A stretch of DNA of 64,000 nt from Acanthosoma haemorrhoidale (lineage: Eukaryota > Arthropoda > Insecta > Hemiptera > Acanthosomatidae), in NCBI GenBank assembly GCA_930367205.1, contig CAKNEZ010000018.1, positions 178,501-242,500 of the forward strand. The letters are read 5' to 3'. Under the pieces are notes generated by a model. That model had not been told where the DNA came from and searched no databases. It saw nothing but the letters and a program-made list of their open reading frames with translations. The translations under genes were made by a program, and so were the position numbers. Each line of letters begins with the position of its first letter. The stretch's first letter is position 1. This document shows, piece after piece, positions 29,674 to 40,785 of the stretch.

Positions 29674-31210
29674 TTTGGCATATAATTCTTTCTCTATTTG
29701 AGCCTACGATTTTTGACATTCAGTGAATGCTTGTGATGCATATGCTACTGGCAAATCATTATGTAACAGAACTGCACCAATAGTACTCCGGTACTACTAG
29801 CGTCTACACTAATTTTGCACACCTTATTTACATCGTATAATTGTAGAATAGGAGTTTTGCTTTAACATATTTTTATCTTTTTAAAACAATTTTCATGTTC
29901 ACTTGTCCAGTCGAAAATTGTACCTTTTTTAATTAGATTACGCAATGGTTCCGTTAACTGAGCTGAGTTTTCTACAAATTTACCCACGTAGGTTATCAAT
30001 CCTAATAATCGTTCTAATGCTTTAACATCTTTTGGTCTTTCCATTTCACTAATTTCTTTGACTTTGTCATCATCAATTTCTATCCCTTTGCTACTGAAGT
30101 AATGACCTAAAAATTTAATTCTTTCTTCTTTAAACTTACATTTGTTTTTATTAAATTTAATCCCATGCTCATAAGCTCTTTTCATTACTAATTCTAAAAT
30201 TTCTAATAATTCTTTTTCATTTTCTGCCCATATCATTATATCATCGATATACACAGCTACGTTTTTTATACCTTCAAAAATCTATGAATAAGTTTTATGG
30301 AACACTTCTGGTGCAATACTAACCCCGAAAGGCATTCTTAAAAATCTAAATGGACCATATGGCGTTTGAAAAGCCGTCATTAACGAACTCCTATGTGTAA
30401 GTTTTAATGCCAAAACCCATTTGATGCGTCTAGAACTGCAAACATTTTTGCCCCCGCCATTTTACTAGATATTTCCTCAAATGTAGGTAAAGAACAATGT
30501 TCTCTTAGTAAACAAGTGTTAAGATGCTGTGGGTCTAAACAAATACGTAATGATTTATCAGGTTTACTGGTGATAACGATTGGGTTCATAAGTTCAGTAG
30601 GCTCGTTAACTTTTGTAACAATTTTATTGTCTTTCATTCTGTATAATGTTTCTTTGAAAAGATCTAATAATTTAAAAGGTATTCTACGACATGGTTCAAT
30701 TTTTCCCTCATATCCTTCTTTTAATTTGAAATCATATATTTTTGAGATTTTTCCTATACCTTCGAATAGTTCTTTATATCTGCTAAGCAATTTTGTGAGA
30801 CCATTATTTGTATTCATATTTATATTTTCAACTCTGGTAATTAATTTCAGTTTTTTAATTGTATCTAATCCCAAAACAGAGCTTGAGCTATTACAGTTTA
30901 CTAAATAAAATTTTATTGGTTCTATTTTACCCTTGATTACACAATCTAATATACAGTTCCTATAACCGGTATTTCAGAACCACTGTAATTTGCCAATTTG
31001 TTCATAGTCGCTTTTTTTTAAAACATTGCATTCCGCCCCTGTATCGAGCTTGACTGAAAGTGAAGTTTTGCTTTCCAATATATTTATAGATAATTCCCAA
31101 CCCTTTTGAACATTATTTATTTTTAGGATTCTCCCTAAAGTGTACATTTCAGCATCCTCTCCCTCAATCATTATTATTATTATTATTATTTTGTTCCGGC
31201 ATTTGTGCAC
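29674..31210 (-). pseudogene. gypsy protease, RT and RNase H start, frame-broken
   Basis: Protease: 'SLSVKLDTGAECNVLKKSDY' (active Asp in DTGA, 30974-31210). RT: 30404-30874 with 'GKIEPCRRIPFKLLD', 'LRICLDPQHLN' and 'FAVLDASNGFW', then 29862-30254 starting at the catalytic 'MYIDDIMIWAE' and running through 'FLGHYFSSKGIE' and 'LLGLITYVGKF'. A stop/frameshift lies between 30404 and 30254 and others between 29862 and 29673, where RNase H begins. An (ATT)n run at 31169-31192 sits where the zinc-knuckle/protease linker should be. Confidence 0.85.
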
Positions 31211-31254
31211 CGCGGCCTCAGTGAGACCTATTGTGCGCCGTCCATGTCCCTGTC

Positions 31255-31974
31255 CTATATATGCTGGCTTCCATATTGCTGCTCTTGTTGCAGTGATGTC
31301 TTGCTGCTATCGCTGGTACTTGGTTTCGACGTCCACGGCTGCGTACTCACTCTCAGATTACTCGTCGCTGCTTTGGTTCTTCTCCTTTGCTGTACTATAT
31401 TTATTTCCTCTTCTTCTGTACCTCGCAACGTCTCTATTCTTTGTTTTGCTAACTCCGCCACTTTGCATAAATTAGTACATTTATCTAGTGTTAGATCATC
31501 TTCCCGCAACAATCTATCTTTCACTTGTTCATCCTGTATACCACTTACAATTTGATCTTTTATAAGGCTATCCTTCAATGTTTCAAATGCACAATCAACA
31601 ATTAACTTTTTCAAATCTGTAATGAAATCATCGAATGACTCACCCTTTCTCTGTTTACGTTGAAAAAAATTAAATCTTGCCACCGTCTCGTATTTTTTAG
31701 GTATGCAATAATCTTCAAAAGCTTTAACTACAATTGCGTATTCCTTCTGTTCTTCTGCCGTTAAATTAAAGGTTTCATATTTATCTTGTGCATCTTCTCC
31801 TAATACGCTCAACAGTATACCAACTTTTACTTCATCTTTTTTATCTTGTGCTTCGATAGCCGACAAGTAATGATTAAACTTGCTATACCACCTTTTCCAT
31901 GCTTCTGCTATATTTCCTTCGAAAATAAATTGTTCTGGCGGTTTCAAATTCACATGTCCTACCGACTGTGCCAT
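31255..31974 (-). CDS. gypsy gag
   Basis: 239 codons from the ATG at 31972-31974, which overlaps the LTR end and PBS (A-TGGCACAGTCGG). Typical gag core: PPEQFIFEGNIAEAWKRWYSKF, 'GEDAQDKYETFNLT' and 'FNFFQRKQRKGESFDDFIT'. The C-terminal zinc knuckle is degraded: HKCRNK remains in the next frame but upstream Cys are lost. Open over its main domain. Confidence 0.85.
   Translation of the reverse strand: MAQSVGHVNLKPPEQFIFEGNIAEAWKRWYSKFNHYLSAIEAQDKKDEVKVGILLSVLGEDAQDKYETFNLTAEEQKEYAIVVKAFEDYCIPKKYETVARFNFFQRKQRKGESFDDFITDLKKLIVDCAFETLKDSLIKDQIVSGIQDEQVKDRLLREDDLTLDKCTNLCKVAELAKQRIETLRGTEEEEINIVQQRRRTKAATSNLRVSTQPWTSKPSTSDSSKTSLQQEQQYGSQHI
31956..31973 (-). promoter_or_regulatory. Primer-binding site
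   Basis: TGGCACAGTCGGTAGGAC immediately follows the 5' LTR end; it is close to the TGGCGCAGTCGG form used by many gypsy elements. It doubles as the first gag codons. Confidence 0.75.
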
Positions 31975-32121
31975 GTCTGAATGAAAGACATAGGTTGATT
32001 GAATATAAGTAATAATTTATTAACCATTAAATAAGTACATTTTAATCACAAGTTATATAGGTTAGATTAATATTGTCAGCCGGCTTTGTTTATTTAATAG
32101 AGATAACAAAACCATATGACA
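31974..32121 (-). repeat. 5' LTR of the 4.27-kb gypsy element
   Basis: 148 bp, differing from the 3' LTR at five positions by eye. It abuts the segmental duplication that begins at 32122. Confidence 0.9.
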
Positions 32122-32989
32122 CTAGTGACATAATAAGATAGAACGAGGGAAATGCATAACGTAAAAGGTTCTTCCATACGAAACATCCCCAAGTGTGTTG
32201 TTGTACACGTATAAATCTTTATGGAAGCCTAGAAAGAAAGAGTCATCTTCGCCTTACACTGTTATCTTAAAGGAGTTCGTTAATTCTGTGAAAACAGGGC
32301 ATTGCATTTGGTGGGATATTTTTTTAATACCGACTACGGCGTATTCAATTTACTTATTGATTTATTTCGCTGTATTTTACAGACACACCCAGAGAATTTC
32401 TCCCGGTTTTGAATTCCGGCTCTGCTACCCTCTTTAAATTATATAACGATAAAAAAATGTATTCCGGTCAGGATATATATAATATAATAGAAAAAAGTCT
32501 AAATCCAAGTTATGTAACTAGCTATCTCACGTTTGAACTACCTTTTCATCAGAAATAATTATAATTCTTCAAATATTCACGAACTAGGTGATTTGGCCTA
32601 TAAACTTCTATTGAGTAATTTAACTTATTTATTTTACTCTAAAAGCATCAATACGTTTCGAGGAAAAGATGTAATATCAGCAAAGATGCGGCAGGACTTT
32701 AGATTAGTTGAACATTTGTGCTACCAGGTAGCAGCAGCAGCAGGAGGAGGGTATCGGGGCCGCGAGCGATGGAATGCCGTCGCTTGGGCATTTTCATTCT
32801 CGCCCTAATTCTATTTCATTATGAATATTCATGATAATTCGACAATTAGATGAATCGTATCGGTTGGATGGGATGGATGTTCCCGGTACTTTAAAGTTTT
32901 TCTATGACGCTGGTATATGTCAAAGCCTATTCACTTCCCGGAGTTATTGTTTGTCATGGCGTCATCCCTAGGAGAAATTTCCAATATAT
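32122..32989 (+). repeat. Direct duplication, copy 1 left part
   Basis: Matches 36993-37860 with about four differences. Two small open frames (80 and 91 codons) are carried identically in both copies, but show no domain, so coding is unproven. Copy 1 is interrupted at 32989/35522 by a LINE. Confidence 0.9.
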
Positions 32990-35098
32990 GATCTGCTCCT
33001 GACACAAGAGCCGCACCGGGTCACTGGATGTTCCGCTATGGATTTTACGACTTCCGATCATCGTCCTGTTCTCTACGAACTAGAAGGCGACGTGCCAGAA
33101 CCGCCTGCTACGAGATACAGGTACGATGAGGCCAAGTGGGACCTCTATAAGAATCTTGTAAAGTCCGATCTTCCCACTATCACCCCACTGAGACACACTT
33201 GGGACATAGACTACGCTGTCTATCAGTTACAGGACGTCATCGAAAGAGCCGCCGATGCATCGATCCCAAAATTTTCTCCGAAGCCCCCTTCTCTGAGAAA
33301 ACCTCCGGATCATATCCTGCAACTGATAAGACAGCGTAATAACATCAAGAACAGGTGGTTTAGGACCAGAAACAGGGACTTGAAACCGGTCTTAAACTCT
33401 CTCACTAACCAAGTCAGGTCTCTGATGGCCCAGTGGAAAAATTCAGTATGGGAAGATCGCCTCACCAGTCTTCACGGTGACCACAAACAACTTTGGAAAC
33501 TAGTCAAGACCTCCTTATCCAAAAAGAACGGTGTCAGACTTGCAGTGAATGGTCAGTTCATCCCCACCACCGAGCAAGCTGACATCTTAGCGTCCCACTA
33601 CGAAGAAGTGAGCCGTAGCCAAGGCGAGCCAATAGGAATTGACTCCCCCTCCCCTTCTCTCCCCACCACTACCGATATATGGACCTCGCACAGGCAGGTC
33701 GAGGCCATTATTCGGAAGACACCGGGAAGAAAAACTCCAGGACAGGACTCGATACCGAACATCCTACTAAAGCAGCTGCCGAGGAAAGGAATCTCATACA
33801 TCACCAACGTTTTGAACTCCTGCTTCAGGCTTCACTATTTCCCTCAGAACTGGAAACATGCTGTAGTGATCCCCCTTCTGAAACCAGCGAAGAGCGGTTA
33901 TGAGCCATCTCATTACCGCCCCATCAGTCTGCTGACTCAACTGTCGAAGCTCTTCGAGAGAATTATCCACACACATCTCTCGGGGCACTGCGAGTCACAG
34001 GAAATTATCCCTCCAGAGCAGACTGGTTTCAGCACAGGCCTAAGTGCGAATAACAACCTGGTGAGGTTGCAACATCACGTCACATCGAACATCCGAAGCA
34101 ACAGAGCGACCGCTATGATTTCTCTGGACTGTTCGAAGGCCTTTGACTCCGTCGATCACTACATCCTACTCCAACGTCTGAGGGAATATGAATTCTCGGA
34201 ACAGATGCAGAACCTGATGAGATCCTACCTTACAGGCAGAACTTTTTCTGTTCGTATTGGCTCCACGACCACGACACGTAGGAACTACTCTGCCGGTGTA
34301 CCCCAAGGGTCGGTGCTTGGACCCCTGCTGTTTAACATCTATACCGCCCACATCGTAGGAGCCTCGTACTCCAACTGCGAGGTATCCGCGTATGCAGACG
34401 ACATAGGTGTTTTCAGCACCAGTATCAACCCTTCAAGAGCCCTGAAATTCGCTGAGAGCGCCAGCCAACAGATCGCCGAGAAACTTGATGCCGTCTACAT
34501 CAAAGTCAACCCGGCCAAGACGCAAGGAATCATCTTTATTTTCCAATCAGGGAAAAAGAAACTCCCGAAATCCTTCGTCTTAGACGGCAAAGAGTGCCCC
34601 ATAAGCAACAAGCTGTGCTACCTCGGGATTACCCTCGGTAGGCACTTGTCGTTTACAACGCACCTCGGCAGAAAGTTAAAGAGTGTTAGGAAGAAATTTT
34701 TCAGCCTCGGTCACCTACTTCATAGCCCGGCTTTATCAGTTCGCCTCAAGCTGCTGATATACCAGAGCGTCCTAAGACCTGCACTGTTGTACGGTACCCC
34801 TCTCTACAAATATCTGACCCCTAACACTCTACTAACGCTCCAGCAGTTCCAGAACAGAGTTCTCCGCACGTCCCTCAAACACACCCCGTTCGACCGTATG
34901 AAGGCTGCCGACATCCACAAAAAATTTGAAGTGCTCACTATTCAAGACTTCATCAAGAGAAGGCACATCAAATTTTTTGACTCACTCCGACACAGCCACA
35001 ACCCACTGTTCTCCGACCTTCAGCCACCACCAATGCCCGTCAGATGGAAGCACTGTTGGACCGCCGAAGCCTGGAGAATGAAGGACATCATAGACTGA
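32990..35098 (+). CDS. LINE ORF2: endonuclease C-terminus and reverse transcriptase
   Basis: The frame is open from the LINE junction (32990); the first Met is at 33038 (686 residues from there), but this is not a natural start. EN motif 'TTSDHRPVLYEL' (SDH). RT: 'QNWKHAVVIPLLKPA', 'SHYRPISLLTQLSKLFERII', 'AMISLDCSKAFDSVDHY' (first Asp), 'AGVPQGSVLGPLLFNIY', 'EVSAYADDIGVF' (catalytic DD), then 'LCYLGITLGRHLSF' and 'LIYQSVLRPALLYGTPLYKY'. RT copies the element RNA at a nicked target site. The C-terminal 'IKRRHIKFFDSL' also occurs in the decayed LINE at 47.7-48.5 kb. Length fits ORF2 minus its endonuclease. No stops. Confidence 0.93.
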   Translation, partial: DLLLTQEPHRVTGCSAMDFTTSDHRPVLYELEGDVPEPPATRYRYDEAKWDLYKNLVKSDLPTITPLRHTWDIDYAVYQLQDVIERAADASIPKFSPKPPSLRKPPDHILQLIRQRNNIKNRWFRTRNRDLKPVLNSLTNQVRSLMAQWKNSVWEDRLTSLHGDHKQLWKLVKTSLSKKNGVRLAVNGQFIPTTEQADILASHYEEVSRSQGEPIGIDSPSPSLPTTTDIWTSHRQVEAIIRKTPGRKTPGQDSIPNILLKQLPRKGISYITNVLNSCFRLHYFPQNWKHAVVIPLLKPAKSGYEPSHYRPISLLTQLSKLFERIIHTHLSGHCESQEIIPPEQTGFSTGLSANNNLVRLQHHVTSNIRSNRATAMISLDCSKAFDSVDHYILLQRLREYEFSEQMQNLMRSYLTGRTFSVRIGSTTTTRRNYSAGVPQGSVLGPLLFNIYTAHIVGASYSNCEVSAYADDIGVFSTSINPSRALKFAESASQQIAEKLDAVYIKVNPAKTQGIIFIFQSGKKKLPKSFVLDGKECPISNKLCYLGITLGRHLSFTTHLGRKLKSVRKKFFSLGHLLHSPALSVRLKLLIYQSVLRPALLYGTPLYKYLTPNTLLTLQQFQNRVLRTSLKHTPFDRMKAADIHKKFEVLTIQDFIKRRHIKFFDSLRHSHNPLFSDLQPPPMPVRWKHCWTAEAWRMKDIID

Positions 35099-35240
35099 CC
35101 GACCTACACCCTGCCGAGAGATGGAGGCCCATCTCCCGGCCGACTCAACCGACTCAACACTACCCCGTCTACCTGTGTAAGCAGGGTTGACCTTCCGGCC
35201 CATCAGGCCGACTCATTTTAAGGCCCCTGGCGGAGCGGCC

Positions 35241-35316
35241 GGCCAGGCTTCGCCTGGCCAACGGGCCAGGCTTCGCCTTGGCCCGTAACAATCCATCGCC
35301 TAGGCTTCGCCTAGGC
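35241..35316 (+). repeat. Three successive GC-rich hairpins in the LINE 3' UTR
   Basis: GGCCAGGC-TTC-GCCTGGCC (35241-35259), GGGCCAGGC-TTC-GCCTTGGCCC (35263-35284, one bulge) and GCCTAGGC-TTC-GCCTAGGC (35298-35316) all share an inner GGC-TTC-GCC. They may help RT recognise the RNA, or mimic terminators. They lie ~140 bp after the ORF stop. Confidence 0.8.
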
Positions 35317-35486
35317 TCCATCCTTGGTAGACTCTCACTACCTTCCTGACTCCTTCCGCCTTTCTAGGCATTCCACACCCTATATCCTTCTCATACATCC
35401 TTTAAGTAGGGGTCTCCCCTTAGAGAAAGGCACTTCTTTCCATAAATAATTTTTCCTTATTCCTATTTTTAATTTTGAGAGCTCTG

Positions 35487-35521
<35 letters not shown>

Positions 35522-35525
<4 letters not shown>

Positions 35526-36102
35526 CAGTTAACTCTGGTCTCCCTTCAAAGCGAATAAATCTTTCGCCTTTTACTAAAGATTTCCGTGGAGGGGGACTTT
35601 TGATGAGTCTATAATCAATTTTTTGTCAGAACTCCGCCCTCGGGTGGGGTCATATATTCTTATCATCTCGCCTCATTCGAATGAACATACATGCCATTTT
35701 GTGTGTGCTGCTGCGTTGAGTCTTGACTGAATGACCAACTCATAAAAAAGCTCTACTTACCATACCTACCGAATAGATTCTTCTACATAGGGAAAAAACT
35801 TGTAAGAATTTCCCTGACAAAAAAGGATCCTCCTATCTTTCCTTCAACGTTTGATTTCAAATCTGAGAGCTTTCAAAAAATAAACGAAATTTCCCCGGTC
35901 TCATCATTAAATAATACCTCAATCCCGTAAAAAATATAGATGATGAATTAATTAATTTGTCTAAACCTCCCTTGTCATTTTTCTTAAACCATCAATAAGC
36001 ACACTCGGTGTCCTCATGTAACCGATTAAAAAACACAATCGTTCGTTGCGATTAATTTTAATTTTATTTAATCGAATTTTAGACTATTTCGCCACAGTTA
36101 AA
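35522..36102 (+). repeat. Direct duplication, copy 1 right part
   Basis: Matches 37857-38441 with a single difference noticed (near 36028, aaaaaac versus aagaaac in copy 2). Ends at 'cacagttaaagtgtt', after which the copies diverge. Confidence 0.9.
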
Positions 36103-36992
36103 GTGTTCCAACATCATTTATTGTTTGTGTGCAAAACAAATCAACCGTCAATATATGGAGAGGCGTCATAAAACACAATCTTAATATTAAACTGTACATC
36201 TACAAGTTTCCTTCCATCGGGCTTATCCAAGTGCATGCCGATTAAGTAGAATGCGACTAAATACAAATACATTTTGATCGTAGAGACAACAAAAGTATAC
36301 ATTTTAATTTAAATGGAAATAAATTACGATTACCATGCGATTGTTGTCCAAACAAAACTTAGCACACGTTTAAAAATATCATTTTCTCCAATCATAAATA
36401 GAGCTAGCTATACTAGCAAAAAAGTAGTCTAGAACAAAGTATGTCAAAACGTTGGACATTAATAAATGTATGCAGTGGTTAGTTAATAACTCATTTTATC
36501 AACCTAAGCCGACTTTCTAAGAAACTCTACTACAAAAGTTTTTCTATAGACGTTTTTGTCACAGGTTCACTGTATAATACATAAGTCTGCCAGATCCCTT
36601 TTATTTGGAGTGAGCAGGTATTAGCGGTGGTAACAGATTCTTCGATCTTAAGGGTTCGGTAGGAATATGTGCCATTATGTTTATGCTCTGCCATTTGGAG
36701 TTTGTTAACCCGGAAAGGTTTACTCTAGCTTGGACAGTCAGTCTTCCGCTGATATTGTTATACCATCGTTTACACATTCCGGAGGGATTCCACTGTTCCA
36801 ATATGAAAGTTAAAATGACTTTAGACGAGTCTGTAGGCAATCGGAGGTTAAAGAAGTGGAGGATCCATTCATTTCCCCTTGCTAAGACGTCTGATGTATC
36901 AACGCCTGTACGGTACGGCCAGGGAGTGAGTGTGGATAAACATCTTTTCCGGCTGCTAGGAAGTTTAGAATTCTACCGGCTACGGCTACCCC
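36103..36992. other. Spacer between duplication copies
   Basis: 890 bp not repeated elsewhere in the window. Open frames at 36601-36840 and 36677-37012 overlap on opposite strands without a motif. No feature recognised. Confidence 0.5.
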
Positions 36993-38441
36993 CTGGTGAC
37001 ATAATAAGATAGAACGAGGGAAATGCATAACGTAAAAGGTTCTTCCATACGAAACATCCCCAAGTGTGTTGTTGTACACGTATAAATCTTTATGGAAGCC
37101 TAGAAAGAAAGAGTCATCTTCGCCTTACACTGTTATCTTAAAGGAGTTCGTTAATTCTGTGAAAACAGGGCATTGCATTTGGTGGGATATTTTTTTAATA
37201 CCGACTACGGCGTATTCAATTTACTTATTGATTTATTTCGCTGTATTTTACAGACACACCCAGAGAATTTCTCCCGGTTTTGAATTCCGGCTCTGCTACC
37301 CTCTTTAAATTATATAACGATAAAAAAATGTATTCCGGTCAGGATATATATAATATAATAGAAAAAAGTCTAAATCCAAGTTATGTAACTAGCTATCTCA
37401 CGTTTGAACTACCTTTTCATCAGAAATAATTATAATTCTTCAAATATTCACGAACTAGGTGATTTGGCCTATAAACTTCTATTGAGTAATTTAACTTATT
37501 TATTTTATTCTAAAAGCATCAATACGTTTCGAGGAAAAGATGTAATATCAGCAAAGATGCGGCAGGACTTTAGATTAGTTGAACATTTGTGCTACCAGGT
37601 AGCAGCAGCAGCAGGAGGAGGGTATCGGGGCCGCGAGCGATGGAATGCCGTCGCTTGGGCATTTTCATTCTCGCCCTAATTCTATTTCATTATGAATATT
37701 CATGATAATTCGACAATTAGATGAATCGTATCGGTTGGATGGGATGGATGTTCCCGGTACTTTAAAGTTTTTCTATGACGCTGGTATATGTCAAAGCCTA
37801 TTCACTTCCCGGAGTTATTGTTTGTTATGGCGTCAACCCTAGGAGAAATTTCCAATATATCAGTTAACTCTGGTCTCCCTTCAAAGCGAATAAATCTTTC
37901 GCCTTTTACTAAAGATTTCCGTGGAGGGGGACTTTTGATGAGTCTATAATCAATTTTTTGTCAGAACTCCGCCCTCGGGTGGGGTCATATATTCTTATCA
38001 TCTCGCCTCATTCGAATGAACATACATGCCATTTTGTGTGTGCTGCTGCGTTGAGTCTTGACTGAATGACCAACTCATAAAAAAGCTCTACTTACCATAC
38101 CTACCGAATAGATTCTTCTACATAGGGAAAAAACTTGTAAGAATTTCCCTGACAAAAAAGGATCCTCCTATCTTTCCTTCAACGTTTGATTTCAAATCTG
38201 AGAGCTTTCAAAAAATAAACGAAATTTCCCCGGTCTCATCATTAAATAATACCTCAATCCCGTAAAAAATATAGATGATGAATTAATTAATTTGTCTAAA
38301 CCTCCCTTGTCATTTTTCTTAAACCATCAATAAGCACACTCGGTGTCCTCATGTAACCGATTAAGAAACACAATCGTTCGTTGCGATTAATTTTAATTTT
38401 ATTTAATCGAATTTTAGACTATTTCGCCACAGTTAAAGTGT
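36993..38441 (+). repeat. Direct duplication, copy 2 (LINE-free)
   Basis: 1449 bp, the uninterrupted counterpart of copy 1. Preserves the LINE empty site at 37857-37864. Ends abruptly in a gypsy integrase, so its right boundary is a break point. Confidence 0.9.
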
Positions 38442-39403
38442 TGGCTGTTGTTTGGCCGGGTATGAACGCTGACGTGGCTCGATGGGCACGATGTTGTATA
38501 GCATGCCAGACCTCTAAAGTACACCGCCACACCATAACCCCTCCAGGGCAATTCGCGGCCGCGGGGAGGTTCGAGCACGTGCACATCGACCTCGTAGGAC
38601 CCCTATCAACTTCAGAAGGCAAGCGATACATCCTCACCATGATTGACCGAGCCACGGGATGGCCTGAGGCAATTCCACTTGGCAACATGGAAACTACCAC
38701 CGTAGCCGACGCCTTCTTTAGTGGCTGGGTTGCCAGGTTCGGCACACCCATTCGAATAACGACTGACCAAGGCCGTCAGTTTGAATCAGAGTTGTTCACG
38801 AGACTGACCCGCCTCCTGAGTGTCGAGAGAATTCGGACCACCGCCTACCATCCACAGTCAAACGGCCGAATTGAACGATGTCACCGCTCGCTGAAAACCG
38901 CACTAACCGCCCATTCACAACACCGTCAGTGGACGCGAAGCCTACCAGCAGTCCTGCTCGGCCTACGAAGTGTAATCAAAGAGGACCTAGGGTGCAGTGT
39001 CGCCGAGCGAACATACAAAAAACCCTTACGCCTTCCCGGAGAATACTTTACACCAACACAAGTAGATCTTGACGTTCGACGCAACATCACTCAACACCGG
39101 GAAGACACGAAGAAGACGTTCATTAGCAAAGACCTCAACACCTGCACACACGTCTTCGTTCGACAAGAACACCGGCGTAGCCTCGAACCGGCTTATACTG
39201 GTCCGCACCCAGTAGTCAGCAGGAATAATAAAACCATAGTCATAATGGCAGATAATAAGGAGACTCGCATTTCCCTAGACCGTGTCAAGCCAGCTTATTT
39301 GCTAAACACCACCGAAAGTTTACCTACACCGGGTGAACCAGAGGAATTAGGAAACACTCCACCACCATACCTCTGCACGAGAAGTTCGGTAGCGCGACGG
39401 TAA
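38442..39403 (+). pseudogene. gypsy integrase, 5'-truncated
   Basis: About 320 codons open from the duplication boundary to the stop at 39403. The last Cys pair of the HHCC finger is present (RCCIACQTSK) but the His pair is cut off. Catalytic core: 'EHVHIDLVGPLST' (Asp), 'IRITTDQGRQFES' (Asp), 'HPQSNGRIERCHRSLKT' (Glu). C-terminal domain 'THVFVRQEHRRSLEPAYTGPHPV' (GPY/F-like). The upstream gag-pol is absent. Codon usage is richer in C and G than the AT-rich surroundings. The 3' end leads to an AT-rich stretch, PPT and LTR. Confidence 0.88.
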
Positions 39404-39938
39404 ATATAAAATAGACATTACTGATAAAATATAAGTTATTTTTTTTTTTTTTTAGTTGTTTCGAAATATACGCTATAATATTTTTATATATTATATTAGG
39501 ACCTAAGTTACCACTTGTTACTATAAGTCATTTTATATATTTTTTTTGTTTTTTCTCGTTCGTAAATGTTAATAGCGATCAATAGACCACAACAATTGTA
39601 AAATAATGTTAGTCAAACGTGTATGTAAATATGTATATCTTAATACTTGTGACTGTTTGTAGTGGTTACATTTTAATTATTTAACTGGGTCTGTTATCAA
39701 GTACAATGTTGATTCTTTTATTCCCATTCAGGTAAAAGATAAAATTATTTTAAGGAAAGAGCTATTTAATTGTTTATTTGTAATAATTGTTCTACAAATA
39801 ATGTCCAATGTACACAAAAGTGTAAGCGTTTAAGAAAAAATTGATAGACATATGTTTGTATTATGTACGTTTTTATTATGCAATGTAATTCAATATATGA
39901 AAACTGTCAAACTTGTATAGGGCAATTTGGGGGAGCCC
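39404..39938 (+). other. gypsy 3' untranslated stretch and polypurine tract
   Basis: AT-rich non-coding sequence between the integrase stop and the LTR. It ends in 'ggcaatttgggggagccc' (about 39921-39938), a plausible polypurine tract. No other feature seen. Confidence 0.5.
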
Positions 39939-40497
39939 TGTGGCGATTCTTAGTATATAAAGTGAAATCACCCTATACGTTATTGCAGATATATTATAGA
40001 CAAAGGTAAATAACATGAACAAAAGTAAATTATTATAAATCTATTAGCAATAAAGAAAAGCAGAAGCAAGTAACATGAGACGGGACAACAACTGTCAGTC
40101 ATAAATTAGAGAGACCCTTACAGCCCAGGCCTGCGGGACCCTTGTCACATGTAAACCACAGCCTAAGTGGTCCTGTCAGCAGTCTGACAGATTACTGAGA
40201 ATCGGCATGCTCCTTACCACATGTTAGGATCTCGCAGGCCCTAAGGAACCTTTTTGTTCAGCCCTCCGAGGAGGCGTGGGCCATATTTAACGGAGGAGGC
40301 TAGCCCCAGACAGTCAGTCTTTTCGCGCCGTTCCTCCGTGATACTTGCTTCTGTTCAAACTCTGAAACTTTGACTTATTCTTTATGAATCCTCTGTACCC
40401 CTTGAACATAGTGCATTGTCGGGGCACATACCTATCAGAAATGGAGTCAGATGTTAACGCCGACCTGGAACGATTGTCCAGGTCACAAACTTGAACA
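39939..40497 (+). repeat. 3' LTR of the truncated gypsy element
   Basis: Starts TGTGGCGATTC directly after the PPT, has TATATAAAG at ~39954 and CAATAAAG at ~40050, and ends near 'CTTGAACA'. The right ~150 bp align with the LTR at 26736-27225 (TTATTCTTTATGAA, CATTGTCGGG, ATGGAGTCAGAT). The exact 3' end is inferred from that alignment. Confidence 0.6.
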
Positions 40498-40785
40498 ATT
40501 CGCACTTGTCACCAGGGCTAGAGAGCTTGGGCACTCCCCTAGTGACATTTCCCGACACGGTTTTTGACGTCAGTCGTGTTGATGTCATTGAAAATGATTC
40601 TAGTTCCTTTCTTTTTATTTCATATTTGATTTTAGTCTCTTCGTCTCCAATTTCTCTCGCCATTATCTTGAGGCTATATCGTCTAAAATGAAAACAATCC
40701 ATAACTAACTCAGCTTTTTACGAAACCTCAGTTTTCCATTTCTCATGAAAAAAAAAAAAATAAAAATCAATACAAACATAATTTT

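Larger units (their letters stand above)
27848..32121 (-). mobile_element. Ty3/gypsy LTR retrotransposon, near full length (4.27 kb)
   Basis: Minus-strand provirus with LTRs at 31974-32121 (5') and 27848-27995 (3'), PBS, gag, protease, RT, RNase H and integrase in canonical order, and an A-rich polypurine tract before the 3' LTR. I count 5 mismatches between the 148-bp LTRs, so it is not very recent. Flanks read CTAC (left) and CTAG (right), a possible 4-bp TSD with one change. Pol has several frame breaks. Confidence 0.9.
32990..35521 (+). mobile_element. Jockey-clade LINE, 5'-truncated, intact RT ORF, poly(A) tail
   Basis: Bounded by comparison with the empty site in copy 2: left flank ccaatatat, right flank atatcag, implying a 4-bp ATAT duplication. 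It contains the C-terminal end of the endonuclease, a full RT, a 3' UTR with three hairpins, and ~45 A residues. A 5'-truncated but uncorrupted copy implies recent insertion. Confidence 0.92.

Noticed and set aside
32195..32808. Two small ORFs repeated in both duplication copies as possible genes
   Set aside because: Identical presence is explained by the recent duplication; there is no domain, and conservation cannot be separated from duplication.
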